Origin: an uncultured Bacteroidaceae bacterium
Lineage (GTDB): Bacteria; Bacteroidota; Bacteroidia; Bacteroidales; Bacteroidaceae
Direction of reading: 5' to 3'
Length of the DNA: 64,000 nucleotides
NCBI GenBank assembly: GCA_905235565.1
Contig: CAJOLR010000001.1
Coordinates: 39,265 to 103,264, forward strand
Part shown: piece after piece, positions 1 through 9,101 of the stretch
Numbering within the stretch: the stretch's first letter is position 1
Layout: each line of letters begins with the position of its first letter
The notes under the pieces: model-generated
The model's database searches: none
Told to the model about the DNA's origin: nothing
Seen by the model: the letters and a program-made list of their open reading frames with translations, nothing else
Translations under genes and position numbers: made by a program

Positions 1-498
1 CTCTCCAATTATCAGACCAAGGTGACGGCCATCTGCCCGGTGCTGATGCAGGGCGGATATGGAGACAAGCCCACCGCATACCCGATGTTCTGGCTCAACT
101 ATGACGAGATAAGCCCCTATCTGGGACAGACCCAGGTCATGACCAGCAGTTTCAACAACACTACAAACATGTCACTTGACGACTATTTTGTAATGCGTCA
201 GTATGAGGGGGATATCTACAAGACATCAAATCTGAGAAACGTACCCTTGTCCGAGTATTGCGAGACAGATTCCGCCCTCCAGGCTGAGCGTGCACGAATA
301 GAGAAGCAGCTCCTGGATTTCCAGAACAGCCTGTGGAACGAATCAGATGAGAAAGCGGCTACGGACAACAGCACCTCTGCCCAAAAGGAAAAGAAGGAGA
401 CCAGAGAGCCCAGGGAACCGAAACAGAGACGGGAGAAAGCCCCCAGGGCTCCAAGGCAAAGCGCTTCAAGTGGAGAAAGGCTGTCGGTACACCGTTAA
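1..498 (+). CDS. gldN: Gliding motility / type IX secretion protein GldN (PorN), C-terminal part
   Basis: The reading frame is open from the first base of the window, so only the C-terminal ~165 residues are present. The text resembles GldN/PorN: FWLNYDEISPYL, then SLDDYFVMRQYEGDIYK and SNLRNVPLSEY. GldN/PorN is a periplasmic partner of PorK in the ring structure of the type IX secretion system, normally the last gene of the porKLMN operon; the upstream partners would lie outside the window. The last ~45 residues form a Lys/Arg/Glu/Pro-rich tail (KEKKETREPREPKQRR and similar) that looks disordered; whether relatives have it I cannot check. A TAnnTTTG promoter follows the stop, so the operon probably ends here. 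Confidence 0.85.
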   Translation, partial: LSNYQTKVTAICPVLMQGGYGDKPTAYPMFWLNYDEISPYLGQTQVMTSSFNNTTNMSLDDYFVMRQYEGDIYKTSNLRNVPLSEYCETDSALQAERARIEKQLLDFQNSLWNESDEKAATDNSTSAQKEKKETREPREPKQRREKAPRAPRQSASSGERLSVHR

Positions 499-513
499 TA
501 TTAAAAAAATTGT

Positions 514-521
514 TAACTTTG
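514..521 (+). promoter_or_regulatory. Bacteroidetes -7 box (TAACTTTG) upstream of the beta-barrel pair
   Basis: TAACTTTG matches the TAnnTTTG consensus. Taking its G as position -4, transcription would start near 525, giving a leader of about 23 nt to the ATG at 548. Confidence 0.6.
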
Positions 522-547
522 TAGCCGAACCTTAATTATTACTCTGA

Positions 548-1144
548 ATGAAAACCATCAGATTATTTCTAATGATTATTCTGTCGGCATTGTGCATCAA
601 TGTTGCTGCAGAAACAAGATTCGGTCTTAGAGGCGGTCTATCACTGGTCAACAACGATATCTCCATGATTTCTACGGAGAGTGTTCAAGACCAGGATACT
701 TACAGCGGGTTCTTTATCGGCCCGGCTCTTACTGTCGAAGCAGAGCATCTTCTTGGATTTGACGTAGGTCTTCTCTATCAGAAAACAACATTCAAGGTTG
801 CCGATGAATCTTATTCCCAGGAATTCCTGGAGATACCCCTTTCCCTCAGACTCAAGTTCGGACTCAAGAACCTGAGCATTATCGGTCAGTTCGGCCCCCA
901 ATGGAATGTCAACATCGGAGATATTCAGTCCTACATGGAAGGTGGTGAGAAGATTGATGGCGATAAGATTATCACCACCGGTAATATCGGAGCCGGCGTA
1001 AGACTGATGGACCGTCTTGAACTCATGCTCAACTTCAATGTTCCATGGAAAATCATTGCCGACAACACTGATGATTTCCAGAAAATGGGTGACCTTATTG
1101 GTGATTACAAGACTATCCAGTTTGTAGTAGGCTGGAGATTCTGA
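548..1144 (+). CDS. Outer-membrane beta-barrel protein (PorT-like porin family), copy 1
   Basis: A 198-residue protein with a signal peptide (about residues 1-21, ending CINVAAE), followed by alternating hydrophobic/polar stretches and a C-terminal aromatic strand ending GWRF, as in small Bacteroidetes outer-membrane barrels (OMP_b-brl_2 / PorT-like family). Residues near the start (RFGLRGGLSLVNNDIS) match the next gene (SWGIRGGLNLVNNDIT), so the two are tandem paralogues. The family is usually annotated only as 'porin family' or 'PorT family' protein. No catalytic motif is visible and the cargo or partner is unknown. It may be cotranscribed with the next gene, 34 bp away. Confidence 0.75.
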   Translation: MKTIRLFLMIILSALCINVAAETRFGLRGGLSLVNNDISMISTESVQDQDTYSGFFIGPALTVEAEHLLGFDVGLLYQKTTFKVADESYSQEFLEIPLSLRLKFGLKNLSIIGQFGPQWNVNIGDIQSYMEGGEKIDGDKIITTGNIGAGVRLMDRLELMLNFNVPWKIIADNTDDFQKMGDLIGDYKTIQFVVGWRF

Positions 1145-1178
1145 TTTAATGACCGGTTATATACAAAAAACAAATAAT

Positions 1179-1811
1179 ATGAAAAAAACATTAGTTATCT
1201 GCGGTCTTGCACTGCTTTCATTCATTCCCGCTTCAGCTCAGTTCAGTTGGGGTATCCGTGGCGGTCTCAACCTTGTCAACAACGACATCACTGCTGTTAC
1301 CAAGGAGTCATCAGCAAACAAGGACAGCTACACCGGTTACTTTATCGGTCCGATGGCCGAGGTACAGATTCCTGTCATAGGTATTGGAATTGATCTTGCC
1401 GCACTCTATTCACAGAAGGGCATAGAACTGCCTGATACATCCACAATGAAGAATCAGTCACTCTCCATCCCCATTTCTCTGAAATACTCACTGGGACTCG
1501 GAAACTTTGCTGCAGTCTACTTAGCAGCCGGTCCTCAGCTGGATTTCAAGATCGGTGACATGAAAACATCCTTCAATGATGGAGAAGAGGTTAAGGATTT
1601 TGCCCTTGATAAGAGTTCATGGAGCATCAACGTAGGTGCCGGCGTTAAACTGATCAACCACATACAGGCCGGTATCAACTATAACATCCCCGTTTCAAAG
1701 GAGGGTGCGGTCAAGGTGATTGACAGCCCCAGTCCGGGTGCTGTGATAGACAATAAGCCCGTAGATTTTAAGTCAAGCACACTTCAGTTCTGCCTTACCT
1801 GGACATTCTGA
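1179..1811 (+). CDS. Outer-membrane beta-barrel protein (PorT-like porin family), copy 2
   Basis: A 210-residue paralogue of the preceding barrel, sharing the RGGLN/SLVNNDI and Y-S/T-G-Y/F-FIGP blocks. I chose the ATG at 1179 rather than the in-frame ATG at 1149 because MKKTLVICGLALLSFIPASAQ is a typical signal peptide, while the upstream ten residues would spoil it. The protein ends LTWTF, an aromatic terminus typical of BAM substrates. It is slightly longer than copy 1, mainly through an insertion near the C-terminus (IDSPSPGAVIDNKP). A strong hairpin terminator follows immediately. The function beyond an outer-membrane barrel is not visible. Confidence 0.75.
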   Translation: MKKTLVICGLALLSFIPASAQFSWGIRGGLNLVNNDITAVTKESSANKDSYTGYFIGPMAEVQIPVIGIGIDLAALYSQKGIELPDTSTMKNQSLSIPISLKYSLGLGNFAAVYLAAGPQLDFKIGDMKTSFNDGEEVKDFALDKSSWSINVGAGVKLINHIQAGINYNIPVSKEGAVKVIDSPSPGAVIDNKPVDFKSSTLQFCLTWTF

Positions 1812-1830
1812 AATAAAGAGCCACATATTG

Positions 1831-1866
1831 AGACCGGTTCCCATCAACGGGAGCCGGTCTTTTTTG
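1831..1866 (+). terminator. Rho-independent terminator after the beta-barrel pair
   Basis: A 12-bp stem (AGACCGGTTCCC with GGGAGCCGGTCT, one G-U pair), a 6-nt loop, then a T run. It lies just upstream of priA, which supports the later priA start. Confidence 0.85.
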
Positions 1867-1874
1867 TATCTTCG
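1867..1874 (+). promoter_or_regulatory. Putative -7 box (TATCTTCG) for priA
   Basis: TATCTTCG differs from TAnnTTTG at one base and sits only 7 nt before the priA ATG, so the predicted leader is about 4 nt. Confidence 0.4.
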
Positions 1875-1881
1875 CGCTGCT

Positions 1882-4152
1882 ATGGGTATATATGCGGACA
1901 TAATACTGCCTGTACCTCTGAATATTACATTCACCTACAGGATACCTGAACCGCTTGAGCACCGGACAGTGCCCGGAGCCAGGGTATATGTGCCTTTCGG
2001 AAAGGGGCGCAGGCTGACCGGCATAGTGGTCAGGATACACTCCGTAAAGCCAGAGGGACATACCGTCAAGGATATTCTCACAGTACTGGATGATGAGTAT
2101 CCGTCAGTATTACCTGGCCAGCTTAAACTCATGGAATGGTTGAGAGATTACTGCATGTGCACGCCTGGCGATGTCATGAAAGCCGCACTTCCCTCCGGAT
2201 TGCGCCCTGACAACGGGGCGAACGAGCACCCCTACAAGCCCAAAACCGAGGTATTCGTAAGGCCCGGAAACAAGCTTGCCAACACTGTATCAACAGATTA
2301 CGGCAATCTGGTTGGAAAGACTGCCGTTAGACAGAAAGAGATGCTGGATAGATACGTTGAAATGTCCGGTCTGACAGAAAACCCACTCAACCCCAGTCCT
2401 GTCACTAAGAAGGCTCTGTTGAATGCCTGCAAATCCAGCGCCGCAATGAACGCGCTGGTTGAGAACGGTATACTGGAACTGTATGAGCTGGAGACAGGCA
2501 GGCTGCCGGAATTCGGCGGACACATACAGCAACCACCGGAACTGAGTCCTGCTCAGCAAAAGGCATTCAACGGAATAAAGGATTGTTTCAGGACAAAGAA
2601 CGTTTGTCTGTTGCACGGAGTCACCTCCAGCGGAAAGACAGAAATATACATCCATCTTATCAAGGAACACATCGCCAAAGGCGGACAGGTGCTCTACCTG
2701 TTACCCGAGATTGCCCTGACTACCCAGATAATGCATCGGTTACAGAAGGTTTTCGGGGGTGATATGTGCGTATACCATTCCAGATGCTCAGAGAATATCA
2801 GGGTTGAGGTCTGGAACCGCCTTACTGGCCCGAATCCTTATAAACTGATTCTGGGAGCACGCTCGGCAGTGATGCTACCTCTGCAAAGGCTTAGTCTGGT
2901 CATCGTCGATGAGGAGCATGAACCCAGTTACAAGCAGGAAGATCCCGCTCCTCGTTATCATGGCCGAAACACAGCCATAATGCTTGCCTCCATATGCGGG
3001 GCCAAGACTCTGCTTGGAAGCGCTACACCATCGATTGAGAGTTACTCCAATGCCACAAGCGGAAAATATGGGCTGATAACCTTGGAGCAGAGGTTCCGGA
3101 ACATAAGGCTTCCCAAGATAGAGATTGTTGATACTGCCGACCTGAGACGCCGCAAATACATGCAGGGGCTGTTCTCTCCATTGCTGATTGAGCAGATTGG
3201 CAACGCACTGGAAAACGGGAAACAGGCCATACTGTTCCATAACCGCAGGGGTTATTCCGGAACAGTGGAGTGTCCTGACTGCGGATGGGTACAGAAATGT
3301 GATTGCTGTGACGTGAGTCTTACTTTCCACAAGTCCACAGACTCTGCCTCATGCCACTATTGCGGCCGAAGATACAGGGTTCCGGCGATATGTCCCTCAT
3401 GCGGCAGCAAAAGCCTGCGCCAACGCGGATTCGGAACCGAGCGTATTGAGGAGGAGGTAAGTTCACTGTTTCCCAAGGCACGTGTGGCCAGACTTGACCT
3501 GGATTCTTCCAGAGGCGGGTACGAATCAATCATATCTGATTTTCAGGAGGGTCTTACCGACATTCTGATAGGGACTCAGATGGTTTCAAAAGGTCTGGAT
3601 TTTGACAACGTAAGCGTGGTAGGCATCATCGAAGCAGACTCCATAATGAGTTACCCTGACTTCAGGGCAACAGAGAGGGCTTTTCAACTGATGGCACAAG
3701 TTGCCGGTCGTGCCGGACGTAAAGAGAGTCAGGGTACCGTAATCATACAGACACGTCAGCCCGATGCCCCAGTTCTGGAGATGGTACGGCGGAATGACTA
3801 CAAAGGATTTCACAACACCCAACTCCAGGAACGCCGTGCATTCAATTATCCGCCCTTTTCCAGACTGACAACCGTCTCGGTCAAGGGAACCATACAGAAC
3901 GCTGTCGAGAAAACTGCAACCGCCCTGGCAAGCATCCTGGCCGATTCGTTCGGGCAGGACAGGATTCTGGGGCCTGACGCTCCACCGGTTTCCAAAATAC
4001 AATACAGGCATATCCGCAGGATTATCATTAAAGCAGGACTTGACCTTCCAACCTGGGCTGTGCGTGAAAAAACAAACGAGGCCGTCAGAAAGACAGCCTC
4101 ACAAAACAGTACCGCAGGAATCACTATTTCATTTGATCCTGACCCACAGTAG
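1882..4152 (+). CDS. priA: Primosomal protein N' (replication restart helicase PriA)
   Basis: A 756-residue superfamily-2 DNA helicase that restarts stalled replication forks by loading the replicative helicase. An N-terminal DNA-binding domain is followed by Walker A GVTSSGKTE (about residue 245), Walker B DEEH (about 342), LLGSATPSIES and a C-terminal helicase lobe with VSKGLDF. A zinc-binding cysteine cluster, in CPDCG, CDCC, CHYCG and CPSCGS, lies at about residues 463-511 and is the PriA hallmark. The frame is open upstream, but that stretch is the preceding terminator, so the ATG at 1882 (MGIYADIILP) is the start. The 3' end overlaps the convergent HD hydrolase gene by 29 bp. Confidence 0.97.
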   Translation: MGIYADIILPVPLNITFTYRIPEPLEHRTVPGARVYVPFGKGRRLTGIVVRIHSVKPEGHTVKDILTVLDDEYPSVLPGQLKLMEWLRDYCMCTPGDVMKAALPSGLRPDNGANEHPYKPKTEVFVRPGNKLANTVSTDYGNLVGKTAVRQKEMLDRYVEMSGLTENPLNPSPVTKKALLNACKSSAAMNALVENGILELYELETGRLPEFGGHIQQPPELSPAQQKAFNGIKDCFRTKNVCLLHGVTSSGKTEIYIHLIKEHIAKGGQVLYLLPEIALTTQIMHRLQKVFGGDMCVYHSRCSENIRVEVWNRLTGPNPYKLILGARSAVMLPLQRLSLVIVDEEHEPSYKQEDPAPRYHGRNTAIMLASICGAKTLLGSATPSIESYSNATSGKYGLITLEQRFRNIRLPKIEIVDTADLRRRKYMQGLFSPLLIEQIGNALENGKQAILFHNRRGYSGTVECPDCGWVQKCDCCDVSLTFHKSTDSASCHYCGRRYRVPAICPSCGSKSLRQRGFGTERIEEEVSSLFPKARVARLDLDSSRGGYESIISDFQEGLTDILIGTQMVSKGLDFDNVSVVGIIEADSIMSYPDFRATERAFQLMAQVAGRAGRKESQGTVIIQTRQPDAPVLEMVRRNDYKGFHNTQLQERRAFNYPPFSRLTTVSVKGTIQNAVEKTATALASILADSFGQDRILGPDAPPVSKIQYRHIRRIIIKAGLDLPTWAVREKTNEAVRKTASQNSTAGITISFDPDPQ

Positions 4153-6181
4153 GCTCCGGATAGCTGATACGCGTATGATACATGGTACGCAGCTTCTCCT
4201 TGAAAGTCTCCTTTATCCTGTTTATCTCCTGCCAGTTGATGGGACAGTCCATAAAATAGCCCTCATTGACCTGGGTATCTATGATCTTGTCCACAAGTTC
4301 TGCTATACTGTCCTCCGTGTATTCCTTAAGGCTCCTTGAAGCCGCCTCCACGGCATCGGCCATCATCAGAATGGCTGTCTCCTTGGAGTATGGGTTTGGG
4401 CCCGGATAACTGAAATCCAACTGATCCGGAGCGGCGTCGGGATGATCCTGCATATACTTTATATAGAAGTAACGTGCCACACCCTTGCCGTGATGGGAGG
4501 CAATGAAACCCTTGATGGACTCCGGCAGACCGAACTTATCGGCCAGGGCTAAACCTTTTTCAACATGGCCCACTATGATTCTGGCACTCTCCAGCGAAGT
4601 CAGTTTGTCATGAGGATTTACCTTGTTCTGGTTTTCTGTAAAGAATGGGGCATTATCTATCTTCCCGATATCATGATACAACGCGGCGGTACGTACCAGC
4701 TGCGAGTTGGACTTAAGACGTGTGGCGGCTTCGGATGCCAGGGTTGAAACCTGCATGGAGTGCTGGAATGTGCCTGGAGCCTTCTCTGCCAGTTCCCTTA
4801 AAAGAGGGTTGTTTATGTTGGAGAGTTCGATGAGTGTAACGTTTGATGTAAACCCGAAAAGTTTCTCTATTATGAACAGAAGCGGATAGACAAGCAGGAT
4901 GACCGTGCAGTTTATTGCAAAAAAGATGAATGTCCATGGATCTATATCGCGGATGTCCTCCAGCTGCATCATCTGGATTGAACCCCACACAAGGCTGTAT
5001 GTAACAAAAATGAGCAGGCAGGTGCGCAGTATCTGAGAACGTTGGGACAGTTCCTTGAGCGTATAGATGCCTGCTATTCCCGCCATAAACTGAAGCAGGA
5101 AATACTCATAAGGCATGGGTACGATAAGTGAAGTGCACAATATGAACACCAGGTAACCGGTAAGAGCAGTGCGGGAATCAAGGAATATTCGCAGCAATAT
5201 GGCCAGCATGGAACATGGGAACAGCAGCACGCTCCAGCCCGAGTATTGGCAGAAGAGCTCAAGAGCCACTGTGAACAGAGTTGTGAATCCTAGCAGGAAA
5301 TATAGTATGGAACGACTCTCTATATCATCTATCCTATACAGAATCAGATAGATGAACATAACCAGGAAACAGAGTAGCACAAAGACCGAACGTCCCGCCC
5401 AAGTGAGTACCTTGAACTGCTTGGATGATGAAGTCTCATTAGCCTTGTCCAGATAGGATTGTATTATCTGGCTTTTCTGCTCATCAACTATCTCACCCTG
5501 ACCTATTATCTTCTGCCCCTCAACTACCATACCTCTAAAATGGGATATCTCATTGAGCTGGCTTTCCAGGTCACTCTCCGAACGCGCATCGTCATATATG
5601 ATATTGGGACGTATGAAATTTTCCAGATTATGCTGCAACAGGGTATAGCGGTCATATGCATAAAGGTCGGCATCAGTAACATAGCGGTATGCGTCACGCA
5701 CGCTCCTTACATCGGATATCTTCCGGAAAGTTGATGTATTGCCCTCATAGACCCTGAACAACTCCTTGCCTGCCAGTACCTCCTCATCAGAAGTGGATAT
5801 TATACCGTCATTGTAGACCTTCTCAAACCGGCGGCGTATTATCCGGTAAGACTCATCCCAGACCAGTTTGCTCAGACTGTCCCTGTAAAAACGGTCCAAT
5901 TCAGCCAGAGCGTTATCTGCAACAGCGGCGTTACGGCTGAAGTAAGGAGCAAATACAGCCTTGACACTGTCAGCCTCGACTTGCCAGACTTCATCGCTTT
6001 TGGCTATCGAAAAACTGAACGGAGCTATCAGCACATCATAAGTCCATGGTTTACCGACCGTATATGAATAACTCTCCTTGTGGCTGGCGGGCATGAAGTA
6101 AACTGTAAGCAATACAGAAACCAGAGATAGGATAATCAGAAGATTCCTGTTGCTCTTTATGAAACGCCTCTTGTCTTCCAT
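4124..6181 (-). CDS. 7TM-HD family phosphohydrolase (PgpH-like, probable cyclic-di-AMP phosphodiesterase)
   Basis: A 685-residue membrane protein. One N-terminal transmembrane helix (about residues 13-30) is followed by a ~220-residue extracytoplasmic 7TMR-HDED-type domain, about seven hydrophobic helices (about 265-465), and a cytoplasmic HD domain with HDIGKIDN (about 500) and SHHGKG (about 561). This architecture is that of PgpH, which hydrolyses cyclic-di-AMP; assigning that substrate here is by family only. The C-terminal tail ends in a short polar segment. The gene is convergent with and overlaps priA, and is divergent from gltX across 83 bp. Confidence 0.9.
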   Translation of the reverse strand: MEDKRRFIKSNRNLLIILSLVSVLLTVYFMPASHKESYSYTVGKPWTYDVLIAPFSFSIAKSDEVWQVEADSVKAVFAPYFSRNAAVADNALAELDRFYRDSLSKLVWDESYRIIRRRFEKVYNDGIISTSDEEVLAGKELFRVYEGNTSTFRKISDVRSVRDAYRYVTDADLYAYDRYTLLQHNLENFIRPNIIYDDARSESDLESQLNEISHFRGMVVEGQKIIGQGEIVDEQKSQIIQSYLDKANETSSSKQFKVLTWAGRSVFVLLCFLVMFIYLILYRIDDIESRSILYFLLGFTTLFTVALELFCQYSGWSVLLFPCSMLAILLRIFLDSRTALTGYLVFILCTSLIVPMPYEYFLLQFMAGIAGIYTLKELSQRSQILRTCLLIFVTYSLVWGSIQMMQLEDIRDIDPWTFIFFAINCTVILLVYPLLFIIEKLFGFTSNVTLIELSNINNPLLRELAEKAPGTFQHSMQVSTLASEAATRLKSNSQLVRTAALYHDIGKIDNAPFFTENQNKVNPHDKLTSLESARIIVGHVEKGLALADKFGLPESIKGFIASHHGKGVARYFYIKYMQDHPDAAPDQLDFSYPGPNPYSKETAILMMADAVEAASRSLKEYTEDSIAELVDKIIDTQVNEGYFMDCPINWQEINRIKETFKEKLRTMYHTRISYPEPTVGQDQMK

Positions 6182-6237
6182 AGGAACCTATACTTTGTTA
6201 TGATGTGTAAAAATACAACATTTCATAAGAAATTGAT

Positions 6238-6245
6238 TAATTTTG
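6238..6245 (+). promoter_or_regulatory. -7 box (TAATTTTG) for gltX
   Basis: An exact TAnnTTTG match. The predicted start is near 6249, giving a ~16-nt leader before the gltX ATG. Confidence 0.6.
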
Positions 6246-6264
6246 CACCGCTAAAACTAAAGAG

Positions 6265-7794
6265 ATGACAGAGAATTCAGGCAGCCGCCGCGTCAGAGTA
6301 CGTTTTGCGCCCAGTCCCACTGGTCCGCTGCACATAGGAGGCGTCAGGACGGCACTATATAACTACCTTTTTGCGCGCAAGCACAGGGGAGATCTGATAT
6401 TCAGGATAGAGGATACTGACAGCAACCGTTTTGTTCCCGGTGCCGAGGAGTATATACTTGAAGCTTTCCGCTGGCTGGGAATCAAGTTTGATGAGGGCGT
6501 ATCCTTTGGCGGGAACTACGGCCCCTACCGTCAGTCAGAGCGCAGGGAGATATATAAAAAATATGTAGACCGGCTTCTTGAATCCGGCAAGGCATACATA
6601 GCATTCGACACTCCCGCAGAGTTGGAGGCCAAGCGTAATGAGATACCCAATTTCCAGTACGATGCCGCCACCCGCGGCCGGATGCGCAACTCACTCACGC
6701 TGCCGGCCGATGAGGTCAAATCCCTTATTGAAGCCGGCAACCAGTATGTGGTCCGTTTCCTTATAGAGCCTGACCGGGAGGTTGAGGTTGATGACCTTAT
6801 CCGCGGCAAGATTACCATAAACTCATCCGTCCTGGATGATAAGGTATTGTATAAATCAGCCGACCAGCTGCCCACATATCACCTGGCCAACATCGTTGAT
6901 GACCATCTGATGGAAGTGACTCATGTGATACGCGGCGAAGAGTGGCTTCCCTCCGCCCCGCTGCACGTCCTTCTGTACCGCGCATTCGGATGGGAGGATA
7001 CAATGCCCAGGTTTGCACACCTGCCCCTGCTGCTCAAGCCCGAGGGCAACGGCAAGCTGAGCAAACGCGACGGTGACCGTCTGGGATTCCCCGTATTCCC
7101 GCTTGAGTGGCACGATCCCAAGACCGGCGAGGTATCATCGGGCTACCGGGAGAAAGATTATCTGCCCGAGGCTGTAATCAATTTCCTGGCACTATTAGGC
7201 TGGAATCCCGGCGATGACCGTGAGATAATGACCATGGATGAGATGGTAGACCTTTTCAACCTGGAAAAGTGCAGCAAGGCCGGCGCCAGATTCAACTATC
7301 AGAAACTCGTCTGGTTCAACCACGAATATATAATGCTCAAGAGTGACCTCGATGTGGCTGAGCTGTTCAGGCCTGTCCTGGAGAGCCACGGCATCAATGC
7401 CACCATGGACCGTATAGTGAAGGCTGTAGGTCTGGTCAAGAACCGCGTCAACTTTATAGGTGAACTCTGGGACAACTGCAAGTTCCTGTTCCAGGCCCCC
7501 ACTGAGTATGACGAAAAGTCATTAAAGAAATGGTGGAAGGATGATGCACCCCGCACCACTGCAGAGCTCTGTGATTTCCTTGAGTCACAATCTGACTGGA
7601 ACGGTGAAACGCTTGAGCCCAAGGTAATGGAGTGGATAGCGTCAAAAGGGTACGCCACCGGTAAGGTGATGAATGCCCTGCGCGTTACACTGGTTGGAGC
7701 AGCCATGGGTCCGCAGATATTCCTGATTACGGATTTCCTGGGACGCGAAGAGACTTTGAACCGTGCCCGTAAGGCCATTGCAGAACTTGCCTGA
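6265..7794 (+). CDS. gltX: Glutamate--tRNA ligase
   Basis: A 509-residue class I aminoacyl-tRNA synthetase that charges tRNA-Glu. The HIGH-type motif is [16 protein letters not shown] near the N-terminus and the KMSKS-type motif is KLSKRDG at about residue 270. The Rossmann core is followed by the helical anticodon-binding region, for example [14 protein letters not shown] and [11 protein letters not shown]. The length fits the family. Spacing of 15 bp to waaA, with no terminator between, suggests cotranscription. The start at 6265 ([20 protein letters not shown]) is the first ATG after a good promoter. Confidence 0.98.
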   Translation: MTENSGSRRVRVRFAPSPTGPLHIGGVRTALYNYLFARKHRGDLIFRIEDTDSNRFVPGAEEYILEAFRWLGIKFDEGVSFGGNYGPYRQSERREIYKKYVDRLLESGKAYIAFDTPAELEAKRNEIPNFQYDAATRGRMRNSLTLPADEVKSLIEAGNQYVVRFLIEPDREVEVDDLIRGKITINSSVLDDKVLYKSADQLPTYHLANIVDDHLMEVTHVIRGEEWLPSAPLHVLLYRAFGWEDTMPRFAHLPLLLKPEGNGKLSKRDGDRLGFPVFPLEWHDPKTGEVSSGYREKDYLPEAVINFLALLGWNPGDDREIMTMDEMVDLFNLEKCSKAGARFNYQKLVWFNHEYIMLKSDLDVAELFRPVLESHGINATMDRIVKAVGLVKNRVNFIGELWDNCKFLFQAPTEYDEKSLKKWWKDDAPRTTAELCDFLESQSDWNGETLEPKVMEWIASKGYATGKVMNALRVTLVGAAMGPQIFLITDFLGREETLNRARKAIAELA

Positions 7795-7809
7795 ACCCAG
7801 AATAAGGAT

Positions 7810-9039
7810 ATGATCTTTTACTCCATCCTGATTTATCTCTACGCAGGTTGCATCCGTCTGGCAGCCTTGTTCAACCGCAAGGCACGTCTGCTCATCAAAG
7901 GGCATAAAAGAATACTTGACACCATCAGTGAGCAGGTTGATCCCAGTTCCAGTTACCTGTGGTTCCACGCATCATCGCTGGGTGAGTTTGAGCAGGGGCG
8001 TCCGCTTATTGAACGCATTCACAACAAGCACCCCGAGTGCCGTATACTGCTTACGTTCTTCTCACCCTCCGGATATGAGGTAAGAAAAGACTATAAAGGT
8101 GCCGATATAGTATGTTACATACCGTTTGACACACCCCACAACGTAAAGAGATTCCTGGATTCAATAAAAATAGAGAAAGCCTTCTTTATCAAATATGAGT
8201 TCTGGCCCAATTTCCTAAAGGGGTTACACAAACGCGGAATCGAGATATTCAGCGTATCATCCATATTCCGTGACAACCAGCTCTTTTTCAAGTGGTACGG
8301 CAAGGGATACGCCAAGGCCCTGACATATTTCAAGCATCTGTTTGTACAGGACCGTCACTCCAAGGACCTGCTCAAGAGCATAGGCATAACCGAAGTCTCA
8401 ATAGTAGGCGATACACGCGCCGACCGCGTGCTTGAGGTTGCAGCAGCATCCAGGCAGTTCCCCGTAATAGAGAAGTTCGTGAACGGTGACCCGACATTCA
8501 TTGCCGGCAGTTCATGGCCGGCCGATGAGGAGTTGTTCATACCCTATTTCATGACCAAGCCTGACTGGAAGCTGATAATTGCCCCGCATGAGATACACGA
8601 GGAGCATCTGGCACAGATAGAAACACTCCTTAAGGGCCGTGACTTCATACGTCTTTCGGAGGCCACGCTTGAAAACATCAAAGGGTACGACACCCTGATA
8701 ATAGACTGTTTCGGAATGCTGTCATCCATTTACCGCTATGGGCATATAGCATACATAGGCGGCGGATTCGGAGTAGGAATCCATAACGTGCTTGAAGCCG
8801 CGGTATTTGATATCCCCGTACTTTTCGGTCCCAACAACCAGCGTTTCCGCGAGGCTAAGGACCTGAAACGTGTCAAGGGCGGTTTTGAGATAACCGATGC
8901 CTACAGCCTCAGGATCCTGATAGACAAGTTCATCAGCGATCCAGCATTCCTTAAGAAAGCCGGCCGCAACGCCGGAGACTACGTACGCAGCAGCAGCGGC
9001 ACATCGGACCGCATCCTGGGCGAGATAGGTCTCGACTAG
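7810..9039 (+). CDS. waaA: 3-deoxy-D-manno-octulosonic-acid (Kdo) transferase
   Basis: A 409-residue GT30-family glycosyltransferase that transfers Kdo from CMP-Kdo to lipid IVA, the first step of LPS core assembly at the cytoplasmic face of the inner membrane. An N-terminal membrane anchor (FYSILIYLYAGCIRLAALF) is followed by HASSLGEFEQGRPLIE, GSSWPADEE, and the C-terminal nucleotide-sugar lobe YIGGGFGVGIHNVLEAA. It sits 15 bp after gltX, so is probably in the same operon. The stop codon abuts a large perfect palindrome shared with the convergent carbonic-anhydrase-like gene. Confidence 0.96.
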   Translation: MIFYSILIYLYAGCIRLAALFNRKARLLIKGHKRILDTISEQVDPSSSYLWFHASSLGEFEQGRPLIERIHNKHPECRILLTFFSPSGYEVRKDYKGADIVCYIPFDTPHNVKRFLDSIKIEKAFFIKYEFWPNFLKGLHKRGIEIFSVSSIFRDNQLFFKWYGKGYAKALTYFKHLFVQDRHSKDLLKSIGITEVSIVGDTRADRVLEVAAASRQFPVIEKFVNGDPTFIAGSSWPADEELFIPYFMTKPDWKLIIAPHEIHEEHLAQIETLLKGRDFIRLSEATLENIKGYDTLIIDCFGMLSSIYRYGHIAYIGGGFGVGIHNVLEAAVFDIPVLFGPNNQRFREAKDLKRVKGGFEITDAYSLRILIDKFISDPAFLKKAGRNAGDYVRSSSGTSDRILGEIGLD

Positions 9040-9040
9040 G

Positions 9041-9101
9041 GCACAAAAGTATCGTATCCCTGTGTCATCGCTGATGACACAGGGATACGATACTTTTGTG
9101 C
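9041..9101. terminator. Perfect 29-bp-arm palindrome, probable bidirectional terminator
   Basis: The left arm 9041-9069 (GCACAAAAGTATCGTATCCC...) is perfectly complementary to the right arm 9073-9101, with only GCT as a loop. AAAAG near one end and CTTTT near the other give a T-rich run inside the stem in both directions. The palindrome fills the whole gap between the waaA stop (ends 9039) and the stop codon of the convergent gene (begins 9101). Confidence 0.75.

Noticed and set aside
1828..1881. Longer priA N-terminus
   Set aside because: The extra codons cover a hairpin terminator and give residues unlike PriA; the ATG at 1882 fits.
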